This document shows, piece after piece, positions 36,635-45,806 of a DNA stretch of 64,000 bases. Under the pieces are notes generated by a model, which made no database searches, was not told where the DNA came from, and saw nothing but the letters and a program-made list of their open reading frames with translations. The position numbers and the translations under genes are program-made. Source of the DNA: Nocardia sp. NBC_00508 (GTDB lineage: Bacteria; Actinomycetota; Actinomycetes; Mycobacteriales; Mycobacteriaceae); the NCBI RefSeq assembly GCF_036346875.1, contig NZ_CP107852.1, positions 2,976,001-3,040,000 of the forward strand, in the 5' to 3' direction. Numbering within the stretch: position 1 is the first letter of the stretch; each line of letters begins with the position of its first letter.

Positions 36635-37915
36635 TCACAGCCCGTCGTTGAGCGCGAGGCTGTCGGGAGATCCGCCGGGGCGTTTCATAGGTGGTCGCTC
36701 GTGAAAACACCCGCCCGCCCGGCGGTCCACCTGCGACGACCATGCGATAGCCGTGGGCGCCCTTGACGCTAGCCGCCAGAGAACGGTTCGCTCGCGCGCT
36801 CGGGCTGCGTGAAGCGGGTCCGTGCTGTCGGCGGCACGTGAATGGCGAGGGGTTGTTTCGTGTCTGGCTATGACCTCGAGATCGGCGTCAAAGATGCGTG
36901 CGAGAAGCTCGTCGCGGGTCCGTAGGCCGAAGTGTTCGGCGAGATCCGACAGGATCAGCCACCCTTCGCCGTCCGGCGTGAGGTGATCTGCAAGATCACG
37001 GAGGAAGCGGTTGAGCATGTCGGACGCGGCGTCATAGATCCCGAGTTCCAAAGCCGATGTCGGGTATCCAGGTAGCCAGGGCGGGTTACATATGATCAGG
37101 TCGGCGCGCTGTTGAGTGCCAGGCCAGAGATCGGCCTCGGTAACTCGAACCCGGCCGGTAAGACCGAGTCGTTGCATGTTCTCTCGCGCGCACTGCACCG
37201 CGCGTGAGTTGATGTCGGTCGCAAGCACTTCTCGCGCACCTCGCCGGGCGAGAAGTGCAGCGAGCACCCCGGTCCCGGTGCCGATGTCGAACACGACCGG
37301 GCGATCGATGCCGCGTGGCAAGGGAGCACAGGCAACGAGATCGATGTATTCGTTGCGGGTGGGGGCGAAGACACCGTATGCGGGGTGGAGCCGGGCGCCC
37401 AGAGCAGTGATGTCGATGCCCTTGCGGTGCCACTCGTAGGCGCCGATGACGCCGAGAAGTTCGGGAAGCGAGACAAGCGTTACTCCACTGGAGCCGTCAT
37501 CTGACTCATTCGTCGGCTTCCCGTACGCGTGCTCGCACGCTGCGCGCGCGTCAGGTGCCCGGCGTAGTCGGATCGAGTGGTCTCGCTCCAGCGTGATCAA
37601 TATTTTGCCGAGTAGCGCTGCTCGTTCCGAGCGGGCCTTCCTGTATCTGTGGAAGGCGGCGCCGAGGCCACCGTCTGCAGATGCCGGACTCGATCGCTGC
37701 GGGAGGCGGCGACCCATGGCACGCATGAGTTGCCTGGCGTTGTGGAAGTCGCCTCGCCAGAGCAGACCGGCGCCTGACCGGACGAGCCGCAGAGCCGCAG
37801 GCGCAGAAATGTGATCGTCGACGACAACGATGCGGGCTGGCGCCGGAGTCTCGCTCTCGGAGTGCCAGCGAGCAGTTCGTCTGGTTCCGTTCTCGGTCCA
37901 ACTGACCGTGGACAT
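36635..37915 (-). CDS. Class I SAM-dependent methyltransferase
   Basis: 426 residues. The central methyltransferase domain has motif I VFDIGTGTGVLAALLARRGA (about 225-245), VLATDINSRAVQCARENM and the catalytic-type NPPW (LIICNPPWLPGYPTSALEL), the pattern of HemK/RsmC-like N- or base-methylating enzymes. The N-terminal 200 residues and the C-terminal Arg-rich tail are not recognised. Codon use and base composition are less GC-biased than in neighbouring genes, suggesting acquisition. ggga precedes ATG 37915. Confidence 0.75.
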   Translation of the reverse strand: MSTVSWTENGTRRTARWHSESETPAPARIVVVDDHISAPAALRLVRSGAGLLWRGDFHNARQLMRAMGRRLPQRSSPASADGGLGAAFHRYRKARSERAALLGKILITLERDHSIRLRRAPDARAACEHAYGKPTNESDDGSSGVTLVSLPELLGVIGAYEWHRKGIDITALGARLHPAYGVFAPTRNEYIDLVACAPLPRGIDRPVVFDIGTGTGVLAALLARRGAREVLATDINSRAVQCARENMQRLGLTGRVRVTEADLWPGTQQRADLIICNPPWLPGYPTSALELGIYDAASDMLNRFLRDLADHLTPDGEGWLILSDLAEHFGLRTRDELLARIFDADLEVIARHETTPRHSRAADSTDPLHAARARERTVLWRLASRAPTAIAWSSQVDRRAGGCFHERPPMKRPGGSPDSLALNDGL

Positions 37916-38087
37916 GTGAAGCTCCCGTGAAGGTCGAAGGTGTCACTGGCCGACGACGCTCCGAAGGGAGCAGGCGTGCTACCCGCTGGTCATAAAGAAG
38001 GCAGCACGGCTTGCTCCCGTGCCGAAGCGTGGGAGTAGCGGTCACCCAAAACCATGCCCATGTTCACAACAGATCAGCTCCTTCCGA

Positions 38088-38276
38088 TCAGATACACAGC
38101 CAATACTCGCACGACGACACGGGTCGGTCCGAATACATCGTGATCCCGCTCGGGCCGCGGCGCGGGCGAAGCACCACCCCGTCAGCAACGTCATGCCCGC
38201 AACACTGCCCCAGTGCGGCGAGTTCGGCGTCGATATCGACTTCGATGGCGCCGAAGAAGACCATGGAGTTACCCAT
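38088..38276 (-). CDS. Possible small hypothetical protein
   Basis: 62 residues with a protein-like composition: GNSMVFFGAIEVDIDAELAA, LGQCCGHDVADGVVLRP, ending SSCEYWLCI. Four Cys could bind metal. No recognised domain; the ribosome site is weak. It lies between pssA and the methyltransferase on the same strand in a 396-base gap (37916-38311) that otherwise shows nothing. It may belong to the accessory island. Confidence 0.38.
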   Translation of the reverse strand: MGNSMVFFGAIEVDIDAELAALGQCCGHDVADGVVLRPRRGPSGITMYSDRPVSSCEYWLCI

Positions 38277-38311
38277 GTACTCACGAAATCAGTTGTCACC
38301 CGCGAGCGCTA

Positions 38312-39226
38312 CTAAAGATTCGTGCTCGGTGGCGGGTTCTCGTTCTGGCGCTGCTTTGCGCCGGGGCGGCGCAGGCGCAGCCGGGCGGACGAGCCGCGGA
38401 TCGCCGGACGGCGGATCGCGGGCAGGCGGCGGTTCGCGCGGCGCTGGGCGCGTCGCTCGGCGGGCTTGTGCTGCCAGGTCTCCGGCCGTGCGGCCACCCA
38501 GCGCTGGGAATGCCAGGCGAAGGGAATGTGTCCCAGGTACAGCACGACCAGCACCAGCAGCAGCACGATCGGATAGGTGACCAGGGCTGCCGCGGCAAGC
38601 GCGACCAGCACCAGCAGACCGGCCGCTGCCTGCGGCGCCACCGATACCGACTTCATGGCCAGGGTCGGAATCGTGCTGACAGACAGCGCCGCGGCGAACA
38701 CCGTCCACGCCGCGACCTCGTAGAAGCCCACCCACCAGCCGTCGCCGAACTGCACGAGCAGCGCCACCGGCACCATCGCGATGAGCGCGCCGGCCGGAGC
38801 GGGCACGCCGACGAAGTAATCCCGGGCCCAGTCCGGCCGGGTGTCGTCGTCCATCAGGGTGTTGAACCGGGCCAGCCGCAGCACGATGCTGACCGCGAAC
38901 AGCAGCGCGACGATCCACCCCACACTGTTGCTGCTGAGCAGGGTCACATAGAGCACGAGTGCGGGGGCGACGCCGAAGGAGATGGCGTCCGACAGCGAAT
39001 CCAGCTCGGCGCCCATTTTCGTGGTGGCGTCGAGCATTCTGGCCAGCCTGCCGTCGAGGGTGTCCAGCACGGCCGCCGCACCGATCATGGCCAGCGCGAT
39101 GTCGAGCTTGCCGTCGAGGCCGAACTTCACCGCGGACAGTCCGGAGCAGAGCGCCAGAATGGTGACAATGCTCGGCAGCAGGCGGATGGTCCGCCGGCGC
39201 CGCTGGGTGGGTACCGCCGCTTCCAT
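38312..39226 (-). CDS. pssA: CDP-diacylglycerol-serine phosphatidyltransferase
   Basis: 304 residues from ATG 39226, which overlaps the psd stop (tgatg). Membrane enzyme making phosphatidylserine from CDP-diacylglycerol and serine. The CDP-alcohol phosphotransferase motif DG-xx-AR-x8-G-xxx-D-xxx-D is at residues 58-80 (LDTLDGRLARML, then GAELDSLSD). About eight hydrophobic segments are followed by an unusually long, Arg-rich C-terminal tail of about 60 residues. It works with Psd, which decarboxylates its product. Confidence 0.93.
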   Translation of the reverse strand: MEAAVPTQRRRRTIRLLPSIVTILALCSGLSAVKFGLDGKLDIALAMIGAAAVLDTLDGRLARMLDATTKMGAELDSLSDAISFGVAPALVLYVTLLSSNSVGWIVALLFAVSIVLRLARFNTLMDDDTRPDWARDYFVGVPAPAGALIAMVPVALLVQFGDGWWVGFYEVAAWTVFAAALSVSTIPTLAMKSVSVAPQAAAGLLVLVALAAAALVTYPIVLLLVLVVLYLGHIPFAWHSQRWVAARPETWQHKPAERRAQRRANRRLPAIRRPAIRGSSARLRLRRPGAKQRQNENPPPSTNL

Positions 39227-39954
39227 CACGCGTCAGCGGTGGAGCCGAGCACGGCGAGCACGGTCTCGCCGCCGATGGTGCGCTGGCCGGGCTGCACGAG
39301 CGGTTCGGTGCCCGGCGGGAAATATGTGTCGACCCGCGAGCCGAAGCGGATCAGGCCGTAGGTGTCGCCGATCGTGAGCACGTCGCCGACTCGGGCGTCG
39401 CAGACGATCCGGCGGGCCAGCAGCCCCGCGATCTGCACGACCACGACTTGGCCGCCCTCCGGCGTTTCCAGCACCATGCTGTTGCGCTCGTTCACCGAGC
39501 TGGCCTCGGGCAGGTCGGCGGAACGGAACTGGCCGGGCTGGTGCGACACGGTGCGCACCACGCCGGAGACCGGCGTGCGCTGCACATGCACGTCCAGCAC
39601 GGACAAGAAGATGCTGACCCGCGGCAGCGGCTGATCGCCCAGCCCCAGTTCGGCGGGCGGAGCGGCGGTGTCGACCAAGGCGATCTCACCGTCGGCGGGC
39701 GCGACCACGACACCCGGCCGGTTCGGCGGCACCCGGTGCGGATGACGGAAGAAGGTCGCGCAGGCCGCAGCGGCGAACAGTCCCGTCCGCCGCACCCACT
39801 TGCGTTTGCCGCCCAGGACGGCGACCGCCAGCGGTGCGGCGACGAACGGGAGCCCGGCGGGATGCAGCGGAGGGATCGCGTGACGGACCAAGTCGACGAC
39901 GTGGCCGACTCCGGTGCGTTCAGGCGTGCCGGGCGGGGTGGGACGGCGGGCCAC
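39226..39954 (-). CDS. psd: Phosphatidylserine decarboxylase proenzyme
   Basis: 242 residues from GTG 39954, chosen because agaggag lies just upstream and the homology starts there. It turns phosphatidylserine into phosphatidylethanolamine. The pyruvoyl-forming site is [11 protein letters not shown] with self-cleavage between Gly205 and Ser206. Other family pieces: [35 protein letters not shown]. Translationally coupled to pssA. Confidence 0.94.
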   Translation of the reverse strand: MARRPTPPGTPERTGVGHVVDLVRHAIPPLHPAGLPFVAAPLAVAVLGGKRKWVRRTGLFAAAACATFFRHPHRVPPNRPGVVVAPADGEIALVDTAAPPAELGLGDQPLPRVSIFLSVLDVHVQRTPVSGVVRTVSHQPGQFRSADLPEASSVNERNSMVLETPEGGQVVVVQIAGLLARRIVCDARVGDVLTIGDTYGLIRFGSRVDTYFPPGTEPLVQPGQRTIGGETVLAVLGSTADA

Positions 39955-40057
39955 AGGCTCCTCTTTCGTGCTCGATGCAGACGGGTTGCGCCCTGTCAAC
40001 AATAGGACCGGCGCAAGCGTTCACACCTTACGGGAAGAGAGCAGGTGGCACGCGGGG

Positions 40058-40330
40058 TCAGGACCTGATCCGGCTCCCGGTGACCAGCCGCACCAGGAAC
40101 AACAGGATGACCGCGCCACCAAGGCAGGTGAAGAAGCTGAACCAGAGGCCGCCGCCCTCGACGTCGACGCCGAGCAACTTCAGCAGGAACCCGCCGAGCA
40201 AGCCGCCGATCACTCCGACGACGATATTGAGGAGGATGCCCTGCTGAGCGTCCGTCTTCATGAACTTGCTGGCGATCCATCCGGCCAGGCCGCCGATGAT
40301 GATCCATCCGATGATTCCGAGACCGAGCAT
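40058..40330 (-). CDS. GlsB/YeaQ/YmgE family membrane protein
   Basis: 90 residues, almost entirely hydrophobic, with three membrane segments and the family pattern GWIIIGGLAGWIASKFMK near the N-terminus and GVIGGLLGGFLLKLLGV in the middle. Proteins of this family are induced by stress and stabilise the envelope; the exact role is not known. Single gene. Confidence 0.88.
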   Translation of the reverse strand: MLGLGIIGWIIIGGLAGWIASKFMKTDAQQGILLNIVVGVIGGLLGGFLLKLLGVDVEGGGLWFSFFTCLGGAVILLFLVRLVTGSRIRS

Positions 40331-40442
40331 GGTGTCCTCGCATCAGTAGTCGGGTCACGCCGTTAACAACAGCAGCGTGCGTCGACGAGATACCCAGAGA
40401 TTGTCGAAATACGCGCGCCAGATGAGCGACCCTCGGGCTAAT

Positions 40443-40457
40443 ATGAGGAAGCCTCAT
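40443..40457. promoter_or_regulatory. Palindrome upstream of fabH
   Basis: atgagg-aag-cctcat is a perfect inverted repeat directly after ctaatat, a likely -10 box at about 40438-40444, and about 95 bases before the fabH start. A candidate operator. Confidence 0.45.
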
Positions 40458-40550
40458 GTCTATTCTCGGATGGACAGTGGCGGATGAGGACCGATTTCGA
40501 TGCTTCGGGGAACACCCGGCGGCGCCGCCGCAGGTACATAGGAGACGCAG

Positions 40551-41579
40551 ATGGCTGCTCGCATCGCCCAGACCACCGGGGCAGAGCACACGGCGATGCT
40601 CGGACTCGGCGTTTACCGCCCTGCTCGAGTGGTCACCAACGACGAAGTCGCGGGTCCGATCAACTCCAGCGACGAGTGGATCCAGACCAGATCGGGCATC
40701 AAGACCCGGCGGTTCGCCGACGAATCGGAAACGATTCAGAGCATGAGTGTCGCCGCCGCCCGCGGCGCGCTGGAATCTTCCGGCATCGCGATCGACCAAG
40801 TCGATTGCGTGATCGTTGCTACGTCGACGCACCTGTTGTTGACGCCGGCCGCGGCCCCGCGCATCGCCACCGAGCTCGGCATGAACGGCGCCGCCGCCTT
40901 CGACGTCTCGGCCGGCTGCGCGGGCTTCTGCCACTCGATCGCGCTGGCGTCGGACCTGGTCCGGGCCGGTACCGCCGGGCACGTCCTGGTAATCGGCGTG
41001 GAGAAGCTGACCAACACGATCAACCCGCGCGATCGCTCCACCGCCTTCCTCTTCGCCGACGGTGCGGGCGCGGTGATCATCGGCCCGTCCGACGAGCCGG
41101 GCATCGGTCCCACCGTGTGGGGCTCGGACGGCACCCAGCACCACGCCATCCGGCAGGACAAGGACTGGATCGAGTTCTTTCACGAGATCGACGAAAAGGG
41201 TCTGGACGCGGTGCGGCCGTACATGGCCATGGAGGGCACCGCGGTGTTCCGGTGGGCGGCGCACTCGTTGGAGAAGGTGTGCCGCGACGCGATCGACCGC
41301 GCCGGCCTGTCCTCCGACGACCTGGACGCGATGATCCCGCACCAGGCCAACGGCCGGATCATCGAGATCATGGCCCGGGTGCTGAAACTTCCCGAGCACT
41401 GTGCGCTCGCCAACGACATCGAGGAGGCGGGCAACACCTCGGCCGCGTCGATCCCGCTGGCCATGGAGGCGCTGCTGCGCAAGGGCGAGTCGAAGCCGGG
41501 CGACACGGCACTGCTCATCGCGTTCGGCGCGGGCCTGTCATACGCGGCCCAGGTCGTGAGCCTGCCCAACTGGAAGTAG
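40551..41579 (+). CDS. fabH: Beta-ketoacyl-ACP synthase III
   Basis: 342 residues. The triad is Cys123 in DVSAGCAGFCHS, His264 in MIPHQANGRI and Asn295 in EEAGNTSAAS. N-terminal GLGVYRPARVVTNDEV and SSDEWIQTRSGIKTRR are typical. It condenses an acyl-CoA primer with malonyl-ACP to start fatty acid elongation. No other FAS-II gene is next to it, so it may be one of several KAS III copies, for branched starters or a special lipid. aggaga precedes ATG 40551. Confidence 0.93.
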   Translation: MAARIAQTTGAEHTAMLGLGVYRPARVVTNDEVAGPINSSDEWIQTRSGIKTRRFADESETIQSMSVAAARGALESSGIAIDQVDCVIVATSTHLLLTPAAAPRIATELGMNGAAAFDVSAGCAGFCHSIALASDLVRAGTAGHVLVIGVEKLTNTINPRDRSTAFLFADGAGAVIIGPSDEPGIGPTVWGSDGTQHHAIRQDKDWIEFFHEIDEKGLDAVRPYMAMEGTAVFRWAAHSLEKVCRDAIDRAGLSSDDLDAMIPHQANGRIIEIMARVLKLPEHCALANDIEEAGNTSAASIPLAMEALLRKGESKPGDTALLIAFGAGLSYAAQVVSLPNWK

Positions 41580-41597
41580 CGCTCAGCCGAGAGCTGG

Positions 41598-41622
41598 GGT
41601 GGCCTTCGCCGCGAAGGCCACC
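41598..41622. terminator. fabH terminator
   Basis: A perfect 11-bp stem (ggtggccttcg and complement) with loop ccg, 19 bases after the fabH stop; it also faces the convergent SRPBCC gene. Confidence 0.65.
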
Positions 41623-41711
41623 GTCACGGCGCCGGGTTCCGAACGGACCCGGCGTCGCGTCGCGTGCGGAGGTCTACGGGTCCTCGTCGCGCGCGCCTCG
41701 CGCGGCGTCGC

Positions 41712-42167
41712 TCAGGAGCGAGCCTCGACCGCGGACTTGATCTTGCCGAGAGTCTCGTTCATGCCGCGCATCAGCGCCTCCTCGAACGGGAGCTCGCCAC
41801 CGAGCGCCGCGTTGATGGCCCTGCGGGAGAACCAGGTGGTGCCGTTGGGCACGTCGCGGCGTTCGATCAGCCTGGTTCCGGTCTCGGTCGGCTCCAAGGT
41901 GTAGCTCCACACCATGCGGTTCTCGGTGATCCGGAAGGCGAATGCCTGGTTCGGCTCGTACCGCACGATGCGGGAGGTGGTCGGCCAGTACTTCTTGCCG
42001 TCGCGATTGAGGTTGAGCGTCCAGGTGCCTGCCTTGAGCGACCCGAGCGCCATCATCCGCACGCACTGGGGGCTGAACTCCGGCATCCGCTTGAGGTCGG
42101 AGACCACCGCCCACACCTGCTCCGGGGACGCGGAGATGTCGATGGCGGCTTCGAGATTGTTCGGCAA
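41712..42167 (-). CDS. SRPBCC (START/cyclase-like) family protein
   Basis: 151 residues from a TTG start at 42167 with ggagg 6-7 bases upstream. The helix-grip fold is shown by EAAIDISASPEQVWAVVSDL and KRMPEFSPQCVRM at the start, TLNLNRDGKKYWPTTSRIVR, and the long C-terminal helix EEALMRGMNETLGKIKSAVE. Such proteins bind hydrophobic ligands in a deep pocket; some are polyketide cyclases. Function unknown. Confidence 0.85.
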   Translation of the reverse strand: MPNNLEAAIDISASPEQVWAVVSDLKRMPEFSPQCVRMMALGSLKAGTWTLNLNRDGKKYWPTTSRIVRYEPNQAFAFRITENRMVWSYTLEPTETGTRLIERRDVPNGTTWFSRRAINAALGGELPFEEALMRGMNETLGKIKSAVEARS

Positions 42168-42376
42168 CGCTGCCTCCCGGATACGTGCGACGGACCGACG
42201 GTCATCTGTCCGAGCGCGTTCGACGATTCACGCCACATTTTAGATCGGAAGGCAGTTGCATCACATTTTCGCCACTCGGACGCCGGCCGCTGTAATGGCC
42301 GGCGCACAATAACAGATAGATGAAGCATCAGACACCGGCTCCAACTTTTCGGCGTCCCAACGTGAGGTGATCGGCC

Positions 42377-42574
42377 GTGAAACTGCTCTCCCTGCTGCAT
42401 CGTCGACACGCGGACCAGGTTCCGCTACTTCCCGCTATCGAACGCGAGAACGGGTGCCGAGCCCGTGATTCCTCGGCGTCACCGCGCAGCGTCCGTTCGG
42501 CCGCCCAGGAAGAACGCCTGGAGCGACTGCTCACCCCGACCGAACTCGATCTCGTCCTGCACCATCGCCTCTGA
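42377..42574 (+). CDS. Small hypothetical protein
   Basis: 65 residues from GTG 42377 with a good ribosome site (gaggtga, 6 bases). Charged and Leu-rich: KLLSLLHRRHADQVPLLPAI and a C-terminus LERLLTPTELDLVLHHRL. It lies 53 bases upstream of the receiver/flavoprotein gene on the same strand and could belong to that operon. No family is recognised. Confidence 0.5.
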   Translation: MKLLSLLHRRHADQVPLLPAIERENGCRARDSSASPRSVRSAAQEERLERLLTPTELDLVLHHRL

Positions 42575-42627
42575 GCTCTCCGCGAACGCCCACGACAGGC
42601 GGTGCCGGGAGGCTCCATACTCGTCTG

Positions 42628-44295
42628 GTGACTTCACCCGCTGCTACGAAACCGGCCATCCTGAGCGTCGATGACGATCCGGGAGTTTCCCGGGCGGTCG
42701 TGCGCGACTTGCGCCGCCGCTACGGCGCCGATTACCGGATTCTGCGCGCGGAATCGGGTGCCCAGGCACTCGATGCGCTTCGAGAAATGAAACTGCGCGG
42801 TCAGCCGGTCGCGGTATTGATCGCCGACTATCGCATGCCAGGTATGGACGGCATCGAATTCCTGGAGCAGGCAATGGACCTGCACCCGTACGCGCGCCGG
42901 GTGCTGCTGACCGCCTACGCCGACACCAATGCCGCGATCGACGCGATCAACGTCGTCGATCTGGACCACTACCTGCTGAAGCCATGGGATCCGCCGGAGG
43001 AGAAGCTCTATCCGGTGCTGGACGGTCTGCTGGACGCGTGGCGCAGCAGCGAGCACCGGCCGGTCACCGAGACCAAAGTGGTCGGCAATCGCTGGTCGCC
43101 GCGCTCATCGCAGGTGCGCGAGTTCCTGGCCCGCAACCAGCTGCCCTACCGGTGGTACCCGGCCGACGAGCCCGAGGGCACACGGCTGCTCGAGGCGGCG
43201 GGGGCCGACCCGGAGCGATGTCCGGTGGTGATCACCTCGGCGGGCCGGGCGCTGGTGCAGCCCTCCGACAGCGAGCTGGCCGAGCATGTCGGCCTCACGG
43301 TCAATCCCGCGGGCGAGTTCTACGACCTGATCGTGGTCGGCGGCGGTCCCGCCGGTCTGGGTGCGGCGGTGTACGGCGCGTCCGAGGGCCTGCGCACCGT
43401 GCTGGTGGAGCGGACCGCGACCGGAGGACAGGCCGGGCAGAGTTCGCGCATCGAGAACTACCTCGGCTTCCCGGACGGTTTGTCCGGCGCACAGCTGGCC
43501 GACCGCGCGCGGCGGCAGGCCGCGAAGTTCGGCGCCGAGGTGATCACCACCCGGGAGGTGGTCGGGCTGGAGGTGAACGGGTCCGCGCGCACCGTGCGGT
43601 TCGCCGACGGCGGCAGACTGTGCGCGCACACCGTGATCATCGCGACCGGCGTCGACTACCGCCGCCACCCGGCGCCTGGTGTGGACGACTTCACCGGGCG
43701 CGGGGTGTACTACGGCTCGGCCATGACCGAGGCGTCCGAGTGCGCCGAGCACGAGGTCTACATCGTGGGCGGCGCGAACTCGGCGGGGCAGGCCGCGGTA
43801 TTCCTGTCCCGTAACGCCCGCACCGTGCACCTGGTGGTCCGGGCGGATTCACTGGAGCGGTCCATGTCGCACTATCTGATCCAGCAGATCGCGCAGATCC
43901 CGAACATCGAAGTGCACACCGACACCGAGGTGATCGCGGTCGACGGCGGCGATCACCTGCAGCAGATCATGCTGCGCGACAACAGGACCGGTGCCGAGGA
44001 GAAGGCCGACGCGGAACGGCTGTTCCTGTTCATCGGCGCCGCGCCGCAGACCGACTGGCTCGACGGCGTGGTCAAGCGCGACGAGGCGGGCTACGTGCTC
44101 GCGGGGCCGGACCTGCTCGTCGACGGTGTGCGACCCGCGGGCTGGGAACTGCCCCGCCCGCCGCACCATCTGGAAACCAGCGTGCCCGGCGTGTTCGTGG
44201 CGGGCGACGTGCACGCCGAATCCGCCAAGCGCGTCGCCTCCGCGGTCGGCGAGGGCGCGATGGCCGTCATGCTCGTGCACCGCTATCTGGCGTGA
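42628..44295 (+). CDS. Response regulator receiver fused to a thioredoxin-reductase-like flavoprotein
   Basis: 555 residues in three parts. The receiver (1-130) has acidic Asp15/Asp16, phospho-acceptor Asp67 in LIADYRMPGMDG, Thr95 and Lys118 in LLKPWDP. A thioredoxin/glutaredoxin-fold part (about 148-225) starts VVGNRWSPRSSQVREFLARN; the usual CxxC is SPRS, so it has no redox Cys. The flavoprotein (about 232-555) has FAD motif GGGPAG (238-243), NADPH motif GGANSAG and FAD motif GVFVAGDV, but GVYYGSAMTEASEC replaces the CATC disulfide of TrxB. It is therefore probably an NADPH/FAD-binding output switched by phosphorylation rather than a disulfide reductase. The kinase gene follows after 14 bases. 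Confidence 0.9.
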   Translation: MTSPAATKPAILSVDDDPGVSRAVVRDLRRRYGADYRILRAESGAQALDALREMKLRGQPVAVLIADYRMPGMDGIEFLEQAMDLHPYARRVLLTAYADTNAAIDAINVVDLDHYLLKPWDPPEEKLYPVLDGLLDAWRSSEHRPVTETKVVGNRWSPRSSQVREFLARNQLPYRWYPADEPEGTRLLEAAGADPERCPVVITSAGRALVQPSDSELAEHVGLTVNPAGEFYDLIVVGGGPAGLGAAVYGASEGLRTVLVERTATGGQAGQSSRIENYLGFPDGLSGAQLADRARRQAAKFGAEVITTREVVGLEVNGSARTVRFADGGRLCAHTVIIATGVDYRRHPAPGVDDFTGRGVYYGSAMTEASECAEHEVYIVGGANSAGQAAVFLSRNARTVHLVVRADSLERSMSHYLIQQIAQIPNIEVHTDTEVIAVDGGDHLQQIMLRDNRTGAEEKADAERLFLFIGAAPQTDWLDGVVKRDEAGYVLAGPDLLVDGVRPAGWELPRPPHHLETSVPGVFVAGDVHAESAKRVASAVGEGAMAVMLVHRYLA

Positions 44296-44309
44296 TCAGG
44301 AGGCTGGCA

Positions 44310-45806
44310 ATGACTTCGGAACAGACCGCGGAACGTCGCAGCAGGCTGGTGTGCGATCCCGCCGAGCTGCGCACCCTGTTCCTGTTCGAGAAGCTGACCG
44401 ACGAGCAGCTGGATTGGCTGTGCGCCGACGGCCGGATCGAGACAATCGAACCCGGGCTGGTCTTTCGCGAAGGCGCACCGGCCACCTGCTTCTACGTGTT
44501 GATGGACGGCGAGGTGGTGCTCACCAAGCAGTCCGGCGGCGCGGAGATCGAGCTGGTTCGCACCGACCATCACGGCGCCTACGCGGGCGCCTGGATGTCC
44601 TATATCGGCGACAAGGTCGAGCAGACGTACAACAGCTCGATGTCCGTCACCAGGCCGTCCCGGTTCTACGTGCTCGACGCGGACGTCTTCGCCCGGATGA
44701 TGCACGAGTGGTTCCCGATGGCGGTGCACCTGCTGGAGGGCGTGTTCTTCGGCAGCCGCAACACCAACGCGCGCATCAGTGAGCGCGAACGCCTGCTCGC
44801 GCTGGGCTCGTTGTCGGCGGGTCTCACCCACGAGCTGAACAATCCGGCCGCCGCCGCGGTGCGCGCCACCGCCGGCCTGCGCGAGCGGGTCGCGGGCATG
44901 CGGCACAAACTCGCGATGATGGCGGACGGCAAGTTCGATCCGGAGTCCCTCGGCGCTCTGGTGCGGCTGCAGGAGGAGGCGGCCGCGCACGTCGCCAAGG
45001 CGCCCGAACTCACGCCGATGGAGGCCGCCGACCGCGAGGACGCGCTCGGCGAATGGCTGGAAGACCACGGGATCAGCGACGGCTGGAACCTGGCGCCGAA
45101 TTTCGTCCAGGCCGGTTTCGACGCGGACTGGCTGGAGCGGGTCGCGGCCACCTTGGATGGCGCGCCGGAGAAGGTGTTCCAAGGCGCCATCCGGTGGCTG
45201 AACTACACCATCGAGACCGAGCTGATGATGAGCGAGATCGCCGACTCGACGACGCGCATCTCCTCGCTGGTCGACGCCGCCAAGCAGTACTCGCAGATGG
45301 ACCGGGCGCCGTTCCAGGTGGTCGACATCCACGAATTGCTGGACAGCACGCTGGTGATGCTCAGCCGCAAGATCGGTGACGGGGTGCGCGTAGTGAAGGA
45401 GTACGACCGGGCCCTCCCGCCCGTGCCCTGCTACGCCGCCGAACTGAACCAGGTGTGGACCAACCTGATCGACAACGCGGTGTACGCGATGGACGGCAAC
45501 GGCACGTTGACCATCCGTACCAGGCGCGAAAACGAATGCGCGGTCGTGGAGATCGGCGACACGGGCCCTGGTATCCCGCCGGAGGCCCGCAACCGGATCT
45601 TCGAACCGTTCTTCACCACCAAGCCGATGGGCGAGGGCACCGGACTCGGGCTGGACATCTCGTTCCGGATCGTGGTGAACAAGCACGGCGGCGACATCCG
45701 GGTCGACTCCGAGCCGGGCGACACCAGGTTCACCGTCTGGCTGCCGCTGCACCGTCCCGAGCAGAATCAGATCGACACCGAATCGAACGCGGAGGGGCAG
45801 TCATGA
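44310..45806 (+). CDS. Histidine kinase with N-terminal cNMP-binding domain
   Basis: 498 residues from ATG 44310 (aggagg six bases upstream). The cyclic-nucleotide-binding beta-barrel is at about residues 15-140 (LFEKLTDEQLDWLCADGRIE, FREGAPATCFYVLMDGEVVL). Then comes the phosphorylated His in SLSAGLTHELNNPAAAAVRA (His174), a long helical insert, N-box LNQVWTNLIDNAVYAMDG, G1 DTGPGIPPE, F-box FEPFFTTK and G2 GEGTGLGLDIS. There is no membrane segment, so it is a cytoplasmic kinase, probably sensing a nucleotide or redox signal and phosphorylating the receiver of the flavoprotein. Its stop overlaps the next start (atga). Confidence 0.92.
   Translation: MTSEQTAERRSRLVCDPAELRTLFLFEKLTDEQLDWLCADGRIETIEPGLVFREGAPATCFYVLMDGEVVLTKQSGGAEIELVRTDHHGAYAGAWMSYIGDKVEQTYNSSMSVTRPSRFYVLDADVFARMMHEWFPMAVHLLEGVFFGSRNTNARISERERLLALGSLSAGLTHELNNPAAAAVRATAGLRERVAGMRHKLAMMADGKFDPESLGALVRLQEEAAAHVAKAPELTPMEAADREDALGEWLEDHGISDGWNLAPNFVQAGFDADWLERVAATLDGAPEKVFQGAIRWLNYTIETELMMSEIADSTTRISSLVDAAKQYSQMDRAPFQVVDIHELLDSTLVMLSRKIGDGVRVVKEYDRALPPVPCYAAELNQVWTNLIDNAVYAMDGNGTLTIRTRRENECAVVEIGDTGPGIPPEARNRIFEPFFTTKPMGEGTGLGLDISFRIVVNKHGGDIRVDSEPGDTRFTVWLPLHRPEQNQIDTESNAEGQS

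Noticed and set aside
39996..41399. 467-codon minus-strand frame across fabH
   Set aside because: Shadow of fabH; the real gene in its last third is the small GlsB protein in another frame.
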